Counted from the first letter of the stretch, positions 44,674 through 56,166 are shown. The stretch is DNA of 64,000 nucleotides from Tolypeutes matacus (GCA_026826555.1 JAKSZT010053837.1:3820520-3884519), one strand, 5' to 3'. Notes: a model not told the origin generated them from the letters alone. A program made the numbers and translations.

Positions 44674-45117
44674 TGTGATGGTTAGGCTGGTGTGTCAACT
44701 TGGCTGGGTAATGGTGCCAGGTGTTTGGTCAAGCAAGCAGTGGGCTAATTGTATTACAAGGACATTTCAAGGACTTGACTCTTCAGTAAGTTGATTACAT
44801 AGATGGCTGGTTACATCTACAATCAACTGAGATTCCCATCAGCAATGAGTGAGTGATGTCTCATCCAATCAGTTGAAGGTCTTAAAAGGAGAAATGATTT
44901 TAGCATTCAGAGAGAGAATTCCCATCTCTACTTCCAATAGCCAGCATCTCCTGGGAACTCAACAAGGACCTTTATCAGAGTCCCTGGATTGAAGCCTGCC
45001 CTACAGAATTTGGACTTGTGCATCCCTATGATCATGTGAGACAATTTTATAAAATCTCATACTACTTACAGATATCTCCTGCCAGTTCTGTTTCCCCAGA
45101 TAACCCTGACTAATACA
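44674..45117 (+). repeat. MaLR-like solo LTR, family 2, copy 2
   Basis: It matches 34771-35216 along its length (TCAACTTGGCTGGGTAATGG, GATTACATAGATGGCTGGTT, CCCTGACTAATACA). The flanks TGGGG and TGGGA suggest a 5-bp target duplication with one change. Confidence 0.68.
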
Positions 45118-45447
45118 TGGGATGAGGGAAGGTACACTGAGAAGCTTTCACAGTGAATGATTCTCCAAAGGAGATAGTGTAGAGAAAGACAAGCAACAAA
45201 GATTAAAGCTGAATCTTAAAATAGAAACACATTTAGGAAGTAGGAGGAAAAAGGAATTGGGAAAGTATATCAAGAATGGGCAGCCAAAGGGTGAGAACTG
45301 TTAAGGATACAAAGCAATCCTCATCATTTATTGTTTGCTTTGTTTTGTTTTAACTAAATCATGTACATCATAAAAAATTAGCATACAAGTGCATAGGTGA
45401 AGTGATGAAAAACTGTTCCTAGAAGAATTATTTGTAAAAACTAAAAC
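45118..45447. other. No recognised feature
   Basis: Short spacer before L1 F. Nothing identifiable. Confidence 0.4.
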
Positions 45448-45869
45448 CTGGAGAGGGGCAAGATAGTAGCAGAGTAAGGAGTGCCAAGAGTCAGCTGATC
45501 CTACAGGGCAGTTAGTAATCACCCAGAGCTATTGAAAGCACCTGTTTGGAGGGTCCAGGAGACCAGAAGAGCATCCTGCAACATCCTTGAAAGAATGGAA
45601 GGAAGAGACTGCACATCTGCAGGGAAGATTCATGAGTAGAGCACTCCATGCCCAGGAGGCCAGTGTGCATCATCCGCTGGTGGCAGAAGCTGCCTTGGGA
45701 GCTATTCTGTGGCAGGAGTTGGAAGCTCCATTTACCAAAAGCAGGGAAAGAGACAGTCAGGCACCGACTTTGGCTACTGATTAGTAAGTTCAGCTGGCTG
45801 GAGTATAATCCTAAAAACAGCTAAACTTTGAACCTGTCCAAGTCAGAAAGAAGCCATTAGCCACCATTT

Positions 45870-46372
45870 TAACTCCACCCCTGGCATAAGGGGAAGTGGG
45901 GCTGATTGAAAATCACAGTGATGGCAGGGACCAACTTCTTTCTACCCAGATCAGACTGTAGCTCTAGCCCAGGCTCCAGCCCCACCTCTGGCAAGGAGGA
46001 AGCTGGTGGGACCTGCACCAGCCTCTCCGGGCAACCACAGGTGCTTTCAGCCAGCCCAGACTGGATAGTCGGACACCTGTAACTCCATCCTCACCCCCCA
46101 ATAAGATAGGAGGGGAGCTGTGTTTCCTCAGCCTCTCTAAGAAATGGCAAGCACTTTTGGCCTGCTCGGACTGGACTATTAGGTATCTGAGGCTGCACCC
46201 CCACCCCCCAATAGGACAGGAGGGGGCTGGTGTTTCCTCAGCCTCTCCAGACAACAGCAGGCACTTTCTGACTGCACAGAATTAACTGGGGGTGCAGATG
46301 TGGCTTAAATGGTTGGGTGTCCGTCTGCCATATGGAGGGACCTGGGTTCGATCCCTGGGACCTCCTGGTAAA

Positions 46373-46410
<38 letters not shown>

Positions 46411-47310
46411 GGCACATGGGCTGCCAGGCTCTGTGTGCTGGTGAGCCACCAGGCCCCAGGAGCCATGCAGTAAGATGATGACATAACAGGAGAGAGACGC
46501 AGGGAAGAGACAAGACGAGATGCTCCGAAAGCTCCGAAAACCAGGAACCAAGGTGGCACAGGTGGCAGAACACCTCTCTCCTACATTGGAGGTCTCCAGG
46601 ATAGAATCCTGGTGAAGACTGGAGGAGGGGGATGAGAAGAGATAGCAGGAAACAGACACAGAGAATTGCCCAGCGAATGGACACAAAACAGCAAATGGGG
46701 AAGGGGTTTTTTAAAATGGATAACGTAAATAAATAAATCTAAAAAAAAAAAAAAAAGAATTAACTGACACCTGAGGCTGCACCACCACCCTCCAATAGGA
46801 TAAGAGTGGGCTGGTGTTTCCTCAGCTTCTCAGGACAAATGCAGATACTTTCAGCCTGCACAGACTGGCTTGTTGGGTGCCTGTGATTCCAACCCCACCC
46901 CTTAAAGAGTAGAAGGGACAAGATCTCCCTCAGCTTCTCAGGGTAACTGCACATACTTTTTGCCCACACAGATTAAGATTGTTGGGCACTCCTCACCCCT
47001 GGCAGGGAAGGAGGGCCGTCAGTGCTACACCAGTCTACAAGGGCAACTGTGGTCAGTTTTCACCCAGAAGGCATAGTTTGCTGCCACACCTACAGCTCCA
47101 TCCCTGCCCCAGGCAGGGGAGGAAGGGCTGTGAAGCTTCATCCATCTCACCAGGCAACTACAGATGATCTTGTCCTGCATGACTTGGATTACGACTCACG
47201 GCTGCAGCTCTGTCCTTTTCCCTGGCAGAGGAGAAAGGTGGGAGAAGTTTCATCAGTTGCTGGGGTAACACAGGCAGCTTTAGGCTCCACAGTTCACAGT
47301 ACCAACTACA
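45870..47310 (+). repeat. ~110-bp tandem monomers in the L1 F 5' UTR
   Basis: A word like CCTCAGCCTCTC followed by GCAACnnCAG recurs at 46021, 46131, 46241, 46824, 46933, 47033, 47143 and 47251. Spacings are 110, 110, 105 (after subtracting the SINE at 46289), 109, 100, 110 and 108. Each unit also has a CCACCCCnnGGCAGG-like GC part and an AGACTGG part. Eight or nine monomers are visible, probably the promoter array of this L1 family. Confidence 0.82.
46289..46755 (+). mobile_element. Composite DAS-type SINE with (AT)n and minisatellite
   Basis: Head one (GGGGGTGCAGATGTGGCTTA), an (AT)n run at 46376-46407, a short GC-rich array, and a second tRNA-like unit (CCAAGGTGGCACAGGTGGCA) with its tail. 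The target AGAATTAACTG is duplicated at 46278-46288 and 46756-46766. It is the closest relative of the SINE part at 23411-23710. Confidence 0.92.
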
Positions 47311-47596
47311 TCCTCAGCTCATACTACACAACCAGCAAGGGAGAGAGGGCAAGAAAACCCTAAACTAAAGGGAGAAACCATGCCCAAAATAAATACATCT
47401 AGTAAGCCAGATGCCAAGAAAACAACAAAAAAATTACAATCCATACCAAGAAACAGGAAGATATGGCCCAGTCAAAGGAACAAAATAAGTCTTAGATAAA
47501 GGAGATGAGAAAACAAATTATAGATGTTCAAACAAATCACCTTACTAAATCTAATGAGATGGCTAAAGAGAATAAGGATATTAAGAAGACGCTGGG

Positions 47597-47998
47597 GCGG
47601 GAAGTGGATGTGGCTCAAGCGATCAGACTCGTGTCTACCATATGGGAGGTCCCAGGTTCAATTCCCAGGGCCTTCAGGTGAAGGCAAGCAGGCCTGCGTG
47701 GAGAGCTGGCCCACACAGAGAGCTGGCGCAACAAGATGATACATCAAAAAAGAGACACAGCTGAAAAAGACTATGAAAAACACAACAAGCAGGGAGCTGA
47801 AGTGGCTCAAGGGATTGAGTGCCTCTCCCATGTCGGAAGGTCCCAGGATCGATTCCTGGTGCCTCCTAAAAGAGAAGACAAGAAGACAAGCAGACACAGA
47901 AGAACATGCATCGAATGGACACAGTGAGCAGACAGCAAGCGCAAGCAGTGGTGGAGGGGCGGGATAAATAAAATAAAATAAATCTTAAAAAAAAAAAA
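47597..47998 (+). mobile_element. Dimeric DAS-type SINE with short minisatellite
   Basis: Heads at 47597 and about 47797. The body holds only two GAGCTGGC units. The target AAGAAGACGCTGGG recurs after the tail as AAGAAGACACTGGG (47999-48012). Confidence 0.92.
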
Positions 47999-48012
47999 AA
48001 GAAGACACTGGG

Positions 48013-48231
48013 AAAGCAGATGTAGCTCAAGTGGTTGAGTGTCTGCCTCCCACGTATGAGGTCCTGGGTTCGATCCCCAGTACCTCCTAAAAATGAACAA
48101 ACCAACGAGAAAACCAACTCTCATTGGAGAACAGATGTAGCTCAGTATTTGAGTGCCTGCTTCCCTGTACAAGGTCCTGGGTTCAATCACTGGTACTGCC
48201 TAAAATATAATAATAATAATAAAATTTAAAA
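48013..48231 (+). mobile_element. Dimeric DAS-type SINE
   Basis: Heads at 48013 and 48127, linker with GAACAAACCAACGAGAAAACC and a (TAA)n tail. It lies directly behind the previous SINE, in the same target, which reappears as AAGACAACACTGG. Confidence 0.9.
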
Positions 48232-48338
48232 AGACAACACTGGATGAGCACAAAGAAGAATTTGAAAGCAGACATAGAAAAATAGAAGATCTTATGGGAA
48301 TGAAAGGCACAATAAATAATATTAAAAATACACTGAAA

Positions 48339-49248
48339 TGGGAAGCAGATGTGGCTCAAACAATTGGGCTCCCATGTACCATATAGGAAGTCCAGGGTTA
48401 GATTCCCAGGGCCTCCTGGTAAGGGCAAACTGGCTCACATGGCAAGCTGGCCCATGTGGAGTGCTGGTGCAAGCAGAGCACTGGCCCACACAGGAGTGCT
48501 GGCCCAAGTGGAGTGCTGACCCACGTGGAGAGCTGGCGCAGCAAGATGATGCAACAAAAAGAGACACAGAGGAGAGACAATAAAAGACACAGCAGACCAG
48601 GGAGCTGAGGTGGCGCAAGAAATTGAGCACCTCTCTCCCACTCCGGAAGGTCCCAGGATCAGTTCCTGGTACTGCCTAAAGAGAAGATAAGCAGGGAGTG
48701 GATGTGGCTCAAGCGACTGGGCTCCCATTTACCATATAGAAGGTCCAGGGTTTCATTCCCAGGGCCTCCTGGTGAGGGCAAGCTGGCCCGTGTGGAATCC
48801 TGACCCAAGCAGGAGTGCTGGCCCACACAGGAGTGCTGGCCTGAGCAGAGTGCTGACCCATGTGGAGAGCTGGCACAGCAAGACAATGCAACAAAATGAG
48901 ACACAGAGGAGAGAGAATAAGAGACACAGCAGACCAGGGAGCTAAGGTGGTGCAAGAAATTGAGCGCCTCTCTCCCACTCTGGATCCCAGGATCGGTTCC
49001 TGGAGCTGCCTAAAGAGAAGACAAGCAGACACAGAAGAACACACAGCAAATGGACACAGAGAGCAGACAATGAGAGGAGGGGTGATAAATAAGTAAATAA
49101 ATCTTTTAAAACAATCAGCATTTAATGCTCCTTAACTGAAGTTACCAATTTGTAAAAGCAACACCATGAAACCCTGTTTAAAGATGCTGTGATTCAGAAT
49201 GTCCTTCTCTTCCTGATCCAAAGGAATAAACTTAAAAAAAAAAAAAAA
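48339..49248 (+). mobile_element. Retroposed unit: two dimeric SINEs plus 130 bp and A tail
   Basis: Two minisatellite-bearing dimeric SINEs (48339-48689 and 48690-49108) are followed by 49109-49233, which is not SINE sequence and ends GGAATAAACTT before 15 A. The core target ATACACTGAA flanks the whole unit (48329-48338 and 49249-49258), with no copy of the target after the SINEs themselves. One reading is a retrocopy of a polyadenylated transcript containing both SINEs. Confidence 0.7.
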
Positions 49249-49258
49249 GATACACTGA

Positions 49259-49638
49259 AGGAAAGCAATGTGACTCAAGCAGTTGGGTGCCCACCTACCA
49301 CATGGGAGGTCCCAGGTTCAGTTCCCATTGCCTCCTATAGAAGACAAGCGGGACAGCAAGCTGATGCAAAGGGCTGGTGCAGTGAGGTGACACAACAAGA
49401 TGACACAACAGGATTATGCAATGAAAAGACACAACAAGGAAACACAATGAGAGACACAACCAGGGAGCAGAGGTGGTTCAAGTGATTGGGCACCTACCTC
49501 CCACATGGGAGGTCTCAGGTTCAGTTCCTGGTGCCTCCTAAAAAGAAGACCAGCACAAAACGAATGGAAACAGAGAGCAGACAGCAAGTGCAAACAACGA
49601 GGGGGTAAATAAATAAGTAAAATAAATCTTTCCCAAAA
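49259..49638 (+). mobile_element. Dimeric DAS-type SINE, ACACAACA-rich subtype
   Basis: Heads at 49259 and about 49466. The linker is rich in GATGACACAACA units instead of the GC-rich array. The same subtype is seen at 56195, 60336 and 60807. The target TACACTGAAG returns as ATACTGAAAG. Confidence 0.9.
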
Positions 49639-49753
49639 AATATACTGAAAGAATATAACAGTAGATTTGAAAAGGAAGAAGAAAGGATTGGTGAGCTTGA
49701 AGGCATGGCCTCTGAAAGCAAATATAGAAAGAACAGGTAAAGAAAAGAATGGA

Positions 49754-49992
49754 GGGAAGCAGATGTGGCTCAATCGGTAGGGCTCCCGTTTACCATATGG
49801 GAGGCCCCAGGTTCGGTTCCCGGGGCCTCCTGGTGAAGGCAAGCCAGCCCACGCGGTGCGGTGAGCTGACACAGCAGGACGACCCAGCAAGGGGAGACAA
49901 GCAGACACAGAAAAACGCACAGCAAATGGACACAGCGAGCACAAGCAGCAAGGGGAGGGATAAATGAATAAATAAATAAAATCTTTAAAAAA
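49754..49992 (+). mobile_element. DAS-III-like SINE, full length
   Basis: It has the long body (GACGACCCAGCAAGGGGAGA, GAAAAACGCACAGCAAATGG) and (AAAT)n. The target AAAGAAAAGAATGGA is duplicated. Confidence 0.94.
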
Positions 49993-50654
49993 AAAAGAAA
50001 AGAATGGAAAAAGTTGAACAGGAAATTAAATGACAGCAAGAGACATGCAAACATACATGTCATGGGTGTCTCAGAAGAAGAGAAGGGAAAAGGGAGAGAA
50101 GGAATATATGAAGAAATAATGGTAGAAATTTTCCCAACCCTATTGGAGGACATAGATATCCATGTCCAAGAAGCACAATGTACTTTAATCTGAAGAGACT
50201 TACTCCAAGACACATACTAATCAGAATGGCAAATGCCAAAGATGAAGAGAGAATTCTGATAGTCACAAGAGAAAAGCAATACATCACATACAAGAATACT
50301 GAATTCGTTTAAGTGCTGATTTCTCATCAGAAACCATGGAGGCAAGAAGGCAGTGGTATGGTATATTTAAGATACTGCAAGAGAAAAACTGCCAGCCAAG
50401 AATCTTATATACAGCAAGATTGCCTTTCAAAAATGAGAGCGAGTTTAGAATATTAAGAGATAAACAGAAATTGAGAGAATTTGTAACCAAGAGACTGGCT
50501 TTGCAGGACATACTAAAGTGAGTGCTACAGGCTGAAAAGAAAAGACAGGAGCAAGAGGCTTGGAAAAAAGTCTAGAAATGAAGATTATATCAGTAAAAGT
50601 AACTAAAAGTGTAAAAGGGGTGGTGAAAATAAAGGATAGATAAAACCCAAACTT

Positions 50655-50842
50655 GGGAAGCGGCTGTGGCTTGATCGGTGGGGCTCCCGTTTACCATATG
50701 GGGGGCCCCGGGTTCGGTTCCCGGGGCCTCCTGGTGGGGGCAGGCCTGCCCGCACGGCGTGGTTGGCTGACCCAGTGAGCACGAGCAGCAAGGGGGGGAT
50801 AAATGAATAAATAAATAAAATATTAAAAAAAAAAAAAAAAAA
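50655..50842 (+). mobile_element. DAS-III-like SINE, short-body GC-rich copy
   Basis: Head GGGAAGCGGCTGTGGCTTGA, perfect GGGTTCGGTTCCCGGGG, about 20 A. The target CCAAACTT is duplicated. Confidence 0.94.
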
Positions 50843-51058
50843 CCAAACTTCAAAATGGATGAAGTAAGAACTGCCTTTACAGTAATAACATTGAATGTTA
50901 ATAGATCAAACTTCCCAATCAAAAGATACAGACTGGTAGAATAGATAAGAAAATATCAGTCATCTATATGCTGTCTGAAGGAGAGTCACCTTAGACCCAA
51001 GGATACCAAGAGATTGAAAGTGAAAGGCTGGTAAAAGATATTCCACGCATGCAGTAAC

Positions 51059-51059
<1 letters not shown>

Positions 51060-51090
<31 letters not shown>
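51060..51090. repeat. Poly(A) run inside L1 F ORF2
   Basis: About 31 A with no visible insertion before it. Either local slippage or the remainder of a lost insertion. Confidence 0.9.
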
Positions 51091-51093
<3 letters not shown>

Positions 51094-52020
51094 CTGGGCT
51101 ATACTGCTATACTTATATCAGATGAAATAGGCTTTAAAAGAAAAACTGTTATTAGATACAAAGGACATTACATATTAATAAAAGGGGCAATTCATCAGGA
51201 AGAAATAACTATCATAAATATATATGCACATAGCCAGGATGCCCCAAATTACATGAGACAAACACTGGCAAAACTGAAGGGAGAAATGGATGTCTCTACA
51301 ATAATAGTTGGAAACTTCACCACTCTCAGCATTGGATAGAACATTTGGGCACAGGATCAATAAAGAAACAGAGAGTTTGGATAATATGATAAATGAACTA
51401 AACTTAATAGACATATACAGAACATTGCACCCAAAAACAGCAGGATATTCTTCTCAAGTACTCACGGATCTTTCTCCAGGATAGACCATTTATTGTGCAC
51501 AAAGCAGATCCCAATAAGTTCAACAAGATTGAAATTATACAAAGGACTTTCTCTGATCATAATGGAAGAAAGTTGGAAATCAACAACAGGAAGAAAAAGG
51601 GAAAATTCACAAATATATGGAGATTAAACAATACACTCAAATAGTCAGTGAGTCAAAGAAGAAATTGCAAGATAAATCAATAAATATCTTGAGACAAATG
51701 AAAATGAGAACACAACATATCAGAACATATGAGATACAGCAAAGGCAGTGCTGACAGGGAGATTTATAGCTCTCAATACTTACATTAAAAAAGGAGAAAG
51801 AGCTAAAAATCAATGACCTAACTACACAGTTGGAGAAACTAGAAAAAGAACAGCAAACTATTCCCAAAGCAAACAGATGGAATGAAATAAAGGTCAGAGC
51901 AGAGATAAATGAAATTGAGAACAAAAAACTAATAGAATTAACAAAACCAAAAGTTGGTTCTTCAAGAAGATTAACAGGATCAACAAACCCTTAGCTAGAC
52001 TGACAAAGAAATAAAAGAGG

Positions 52021-52196
52021 GAAGCGGCTGTGGCTCAATCAGTAGGGCTCCCGTTTACCATATGGGAGGACCCGGGTTCGGTTCCCAGGGCCTCCTGGTG
52101 AAGGCAAGCCCGCCCGCATGGCGTGGTTAGCTGACCCAGCGAGCACAAGCAGCAAGGGGGGGGGATAAATGAATAAATAAATAAAATCTTAAAAAA
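52021..52196 (+). mobile_element. DAS-III-like SINE
   Basis: Short-body copy with (AAAT)n. The 14-bp target AAGAAATAAAAGAG is perfectly duplicated (52007-52020 and 52197-52210). Confidence 0.95.
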
Positions 52197-52816
52197 AAGA
52201 AATAAAAGAGAAGATGCAAATAAATAAAATAAAAAATGAAAATAGGGACATTACTACTGACCCCATAAGAGTAAAAGAGATCTTGAGAGGATTCTATGCA
52301 CAACTATATGTCAAAAAACTAGAAGATATAGGTGAAATGAAAAAAATTCCTAGAACATATGAATAACCTACACTGACTCTTGAAGAAATAGAAGACTTCA
52401 ACAAATCAATCACAAGAGATTAAAACAATCATCAAACAACTCCCCCAAATGAAAAGCCTAGGATCAGATGGTTTCATGATGAGTTCTACCAAGCATTCAA
52501 AGATTTAATACTAATCTTATTCAAATTCTTCCAAAAAATAGAAAAAGAAGGAATGCTACCAAACTCATTCTATGAAACCAATAACACACTAATCCCAAGG
52601 TCAGGTAAAGATATTACAAAAAAGGAAAATTACAGACACATTTCCTTAATGAATACACATGAAAAAATCCTCAACAAAATACTTGCTAATAGATTCCAAC
52701 AACACATTAAATAATTATTCATCATGATCAAGTGGGTTTTATACCAGTCATGCAAGGGTGGTTTAACACAAGAAAATCAATCAGCATAATACACCACATT
52801 AATATATCAAAGAAGG

Positions 52817-52998
52817 GGAGGCGGCTGTGGCTCGGTCAGTGGGGCTCCCGTTTACCATATGGGGGGCCCCGGGTTCGGTTCCCGGGGCCTCCTGGTGAGG
52901 GCGGGCCCGCCCGCACGCATGGTTGGCTGACCCAGCGAGCGCAAGCAGCAAGGGGGGGATAAATGAATAAATAAATAAAGTCTTTAAAATATATATAT
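52817..52998 (+). mobile_element. DAS-III-like SINE, CpG-rich
   Basis: Head GGAGGCGGCTGTGGCTCGGT and body GGGCGGGCCCGCCCGCACGC keep many CpG sites, so it may be one of the youngest copies here. The target ATATATCAAAGAAGG is perfectly duplicated (52802-52816 and 52999-53013). Confidence 0.95.
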
Positions 52999-53882
52999 AT
53001 ATATCAAAGAAGGAAAATCACATGATCCTATTAATTCATGCAGAAAAAACATTTAACAAAATGCAGGATCCTTTCTTGATAAAAATACTACAAAAGACAG
53101 GAATTTAAGGAAACTTTCTTAACATGATAAAAGCCATATATGAAAAACCCACAGCTAACATTGTACTCAATGGTGAAAGACTGAAAGCTTTCCCATTGAA
53201 ATCAGGAACAAGACAAGGATGCCCACTGTCACCACTGTTGTTCAATATTGTGCTAGAAGTTCTAGCTAGAGCAATCAGGCAAGAAAAAATAAATAAAAGG
53301 CATCAAAATTGGAAAGGAAGAAGTAAAACTTTCACTATTCACAGATGATATGATCCTATACCTAGAAAGTCACCAAAAATCTATAACAAAGCTGCTAGAG
53401 CTAATAAACGATTTCAGCAGAGTGGCAAAATACAAGATGAATATGCAAAAATCAGTAGTGTTTCTATCCACTAGTATTGTACAATCTGAGGAAGAACTTA
53501 GGGGAAAAATTCCATTTACAATTGCAATTAAAAGAATTGAATATTTAGGAATAAATTTAACTGAGGACATTAGGCACTTATATTCAGAAAACTACAAAGC
53601 ATTGCTAAAAGAAATAAAAAAAAAAAAACTTAATAAATGGAAGAATGTTCGGTGCTCATGGTTGGGAAGACTAAATATCATTAAAATGTTAATTCTACCC
53701 AAATTGATATACAAAGTCAATGTAATCCCAATAAAATTCCAGCAGCATTTTTAAAGAAATGGAAAACACAATTATCAGTTTTATTTGGAAGGGTAAGGGG
53801 CCCCAAATAGGCAAAAATGTCTTTAAAAAGAAGAACATAGGTGGAGGATTCTCACTTCCTGAATTTAAAGCATATTACCTAG

Positions 53883-54142
53883 GGGAGCAGATGTGTCTCA
53901 AATGGTTGAGCACCTGCTTCCCAAATGGGAGGTCCCGGATTCATTTCACCGTGCCTTCTAAAAACAAAAAAATAACAAGCAAATAAGCTATAGGGAGCAG
54001 ATGTGGCTCAGTGGTTGAACACTGGCTTTCCACATATGAGGTTCCAGATTCAATCCCTGGGGAGCGAGGGAGGAAGGAAGGAGGGAAGGAAGGAGGGAGG
54101 GAGGGAGGGAGGAAGGGAAGAAGGGAGGAAGGGAGGAAGGAA
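53883..54142 (+). mobile_element. Dimeric DAS-type SINE with expanded purine tail
   Basis: Heads at 53883 and about 53996. The tail has grown into a (GGAA/GGGA)n purine tract at about 54063-54141. The target ATTACCTAG is duplicated (53874-53882 and 54143-54151). Confidence 0.92.
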
Positions 54143-55345
54143 ATTACCTAGCTACAGTGGTAAAAACAGCATGGTACTGGCATAATGATAGACACACAGA
54201 CCAATAAAATTGAATTGATGGTTCAGAAACAGACCCTCACATCTATGTCCAAGTGATTTTTGACTAGGCTATCAAACCCACCCAGCTGGGACAGAACAAT
54301 CTGTTCAACAAATGGTGCTGGGAGAACTGGATATCCATAGCCAAAATAAAGAAAGAGGGCCCCTAACTCACATCTTACACAAAAATTAACTAAAAATGGA
54401 TTGAAGATCTAAATATAAAAGCTAGAACCATAAAGCTCCTAGAAGAAAATGTAGGGAAACACCTTGAAGACCTGGTGGTAGGTGACGGATTCTTAAACTT
54501 TACACCGAAAGCACAAGCAATGAAAGAAAGCATGGCTAAATGGGACCTCCTCAAACTTAAACACTTTTGTGATTCAAAGGACTTCATCAAGAAGGTGAAA
54601 AGGCAGCCCACTCAATGGGAGAAAATATTTGGAAACCACATACTTGATAAGGGTTTGATTTCCATTCTATATAAAGAGATTATACAACTCAGTAATAAAA
54701 GAGCAAGCAATCCAATTTTAAAATGGGCACAAGAGTTAGATATTTCTCGAAAGAGGAAAAAAATGGCAAAAAAGCACATGAAAAAATGTTCAATATCACT
54801 AGCTATTAGGGAAATGCAAATCAAAATGAAAATGAGCTATCATTTCATACCACATAGAATGGCCATAATTAAAAAAAAACAGAAAGAGGAAAAAATAAAT
54901 AACAAATTTTAAAAAGCAAAAAACAAAACAAAAATTAAAAAAAAAAAAATAGAAAACAGTAAGTGCTGGAGAGGCTGTGGTGGGATCCCACTGTTGGTGG
55001 GATTGTAAAATGGTGCAGCCTCTTTGGAAGACAGTTTGGTGGTTCCTCAGAAAGCTAGATATAAAACTGCCATATGATTCAGCAATTTCTCTACTAGGAA
55101 TATAGCCAGAAGAACTGTCAACTGTGATGTAAACAGACATTTGCACACTGATGTTCATAGCAGCATTATCCATGATTGCAAAAAGATGGAAACAACACAA
55201 GTGTCCATAAACTGATGAATGGATAAACAAAACGTGGTATATACATACAATGGAATACTATGCTGTTGTAAGAAGAAATAAAATTGGGACACGTATGATA
55301 ACATGGATGAACCTAAGACATTATGCTAAGTAAAATAGCTAGACA

Positions 55346-56166
55346 CAAAATGACAAATATTGCATGATCTCATAAATATGAACTAAATATGAAGAATAAA
55401 TGCATGGAATTAAAACCAAGAGTATAGATTATTAGGAGATAAGAGGAGGGCTGAGAAGGGGTACTGATGCTTAATGTATGTAGAAGTTTTAATTAACTTG
55501 ACTGTAAAAGTGTGGAAATGGATAGAGTTGATGGTGACATTATAGTGAGTAGATCTAACACAACTGGTTTATAAATGGGATTGTGGCTCAAAAGGGTAGT
55601 TTAGGGATATAAATGTCAATTGAAGGAAAGTTATAGAGAATAATCTAGGGACTGAATAACATAGTGAACCCAGAGGTGGATGAGAATTGTGATTCATAGT
55701 ACAAATACAATAATGTCCTGGGGAGCAGACATAGCTGAAGTGGTTGAGCACCTGTTTCCCATGTACAAGTTCCTGGGTTCGATCCCCAGTACCTCCTAAA
55801 AAAAATGCCCTTCTATGACCTAGAGCATATGTACATCACTATTGCAAGGTGGTAAGAATGTGGAGAAGCATGTGAAATATAAAATTAATGTAACATATGG
55901 ACTAGAGTTAACAGCAATACTGTAATATTCTTGCATCAATGCCAAAGACATACTATGTTAATAATAGAAGGTATGGAAAAAAATATACCAAATGTACGCT
56001 ATAGATCATAATAGGAGGTAATAGTCTGATGATATTATCTCATAATCTGTAACAAATGTTCCACAACAATGTAGTGAGTTGTTGGAAGGGTGATTTATGG
56101 GAATTCCACACATGTGCATGATTGTTTTGTAAGTTCACAACTTCTCTAATAAAAATATTTTTTAAA
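55346..56166 (+). repeat. L1 F 3' UTR
   Basis: It follows ORF2 (CATGATCTCATAAATATGAA) and ends with the shared 3' block (ACAAATGTTCCACAACAATG, GATTGTTTTGTAAGTTCACA, CTCTAATAAAAATA). A monomeric SINE is inserted at 55720. Confidence 0.82.
55720..55803 (+). mobile_element. Monomeric DAS-type SINE
   Basis: A single head (GGGGAGCAGACATAGCTGAA, GGGTTCGATCCCCAGTACCT) with a short A tail. The target AATGTCCT returns as AATGCCCT. Confidence 0.9.

Larger units (their letters stand above)
47380..50654 (+). pseudogene. L1 F ORF1 (interrupted and broken)
   Basis: Pieces lie at 47380-47596 (start region, KKYNPYQETG-like), 48232-48338 (DEHKEEFESRHRK), 49639-49753, and 49993-50654 (HVMGVSEEEK-like RNA-recognition part, then the C-terminus to the ORF2 leader). 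Five retroposon insertions separate them. Several stops are present. Confidence 0.8.
50851..55345 (+). pseudogene. L1 F ORF2 (interrupted and broken)
   Basis: The endonuclease region is 50860-51350, with a 31-base A run at about 51060-51090 and VGNFTT where active copies have GDFN. The polymerase includes 53124-53348 ([20 protein letters not shown]) and 53350-53754. The catalytic box, at about 53335-53360, reads LFTDDMILY, and a frameshift lies beside it. The C-terminal part is 54475-54912 (WDLLKLKHFC, QPTQWEKIF) and then 54960-55345. Three SINEs split the gene. Confidence 0.87.
45448..56166 (+). mobile_element. L1 element F, full length but riddled with SINEs
   Basis: It has the 5' start (GGAGAGGGGCAAGATAGTAG at about 45450), a monomeric 5' UTR, ORF1, ORF2 and a 3' UTR ending near 56166, in normal order. 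Removing the roughly twelve inserted retroposons leaves about 7 kb, a normal L1 length. Stops and frameshifts in both frames show it is inactive. Confidence 0.88.

Noticed and set aside
46238..46684. 148-codon minus-strand frame with (YI)n
   Set aside because: The YIYI repeat is the (AT)n tract of a SINE, and the rest is SINE antisense.
51060..51090. A31 run considered as the tail of an inserted retroposon
   Set aside because: L1 ORF2 text continues on both sides with no extra sequence before the run and no target duplication.
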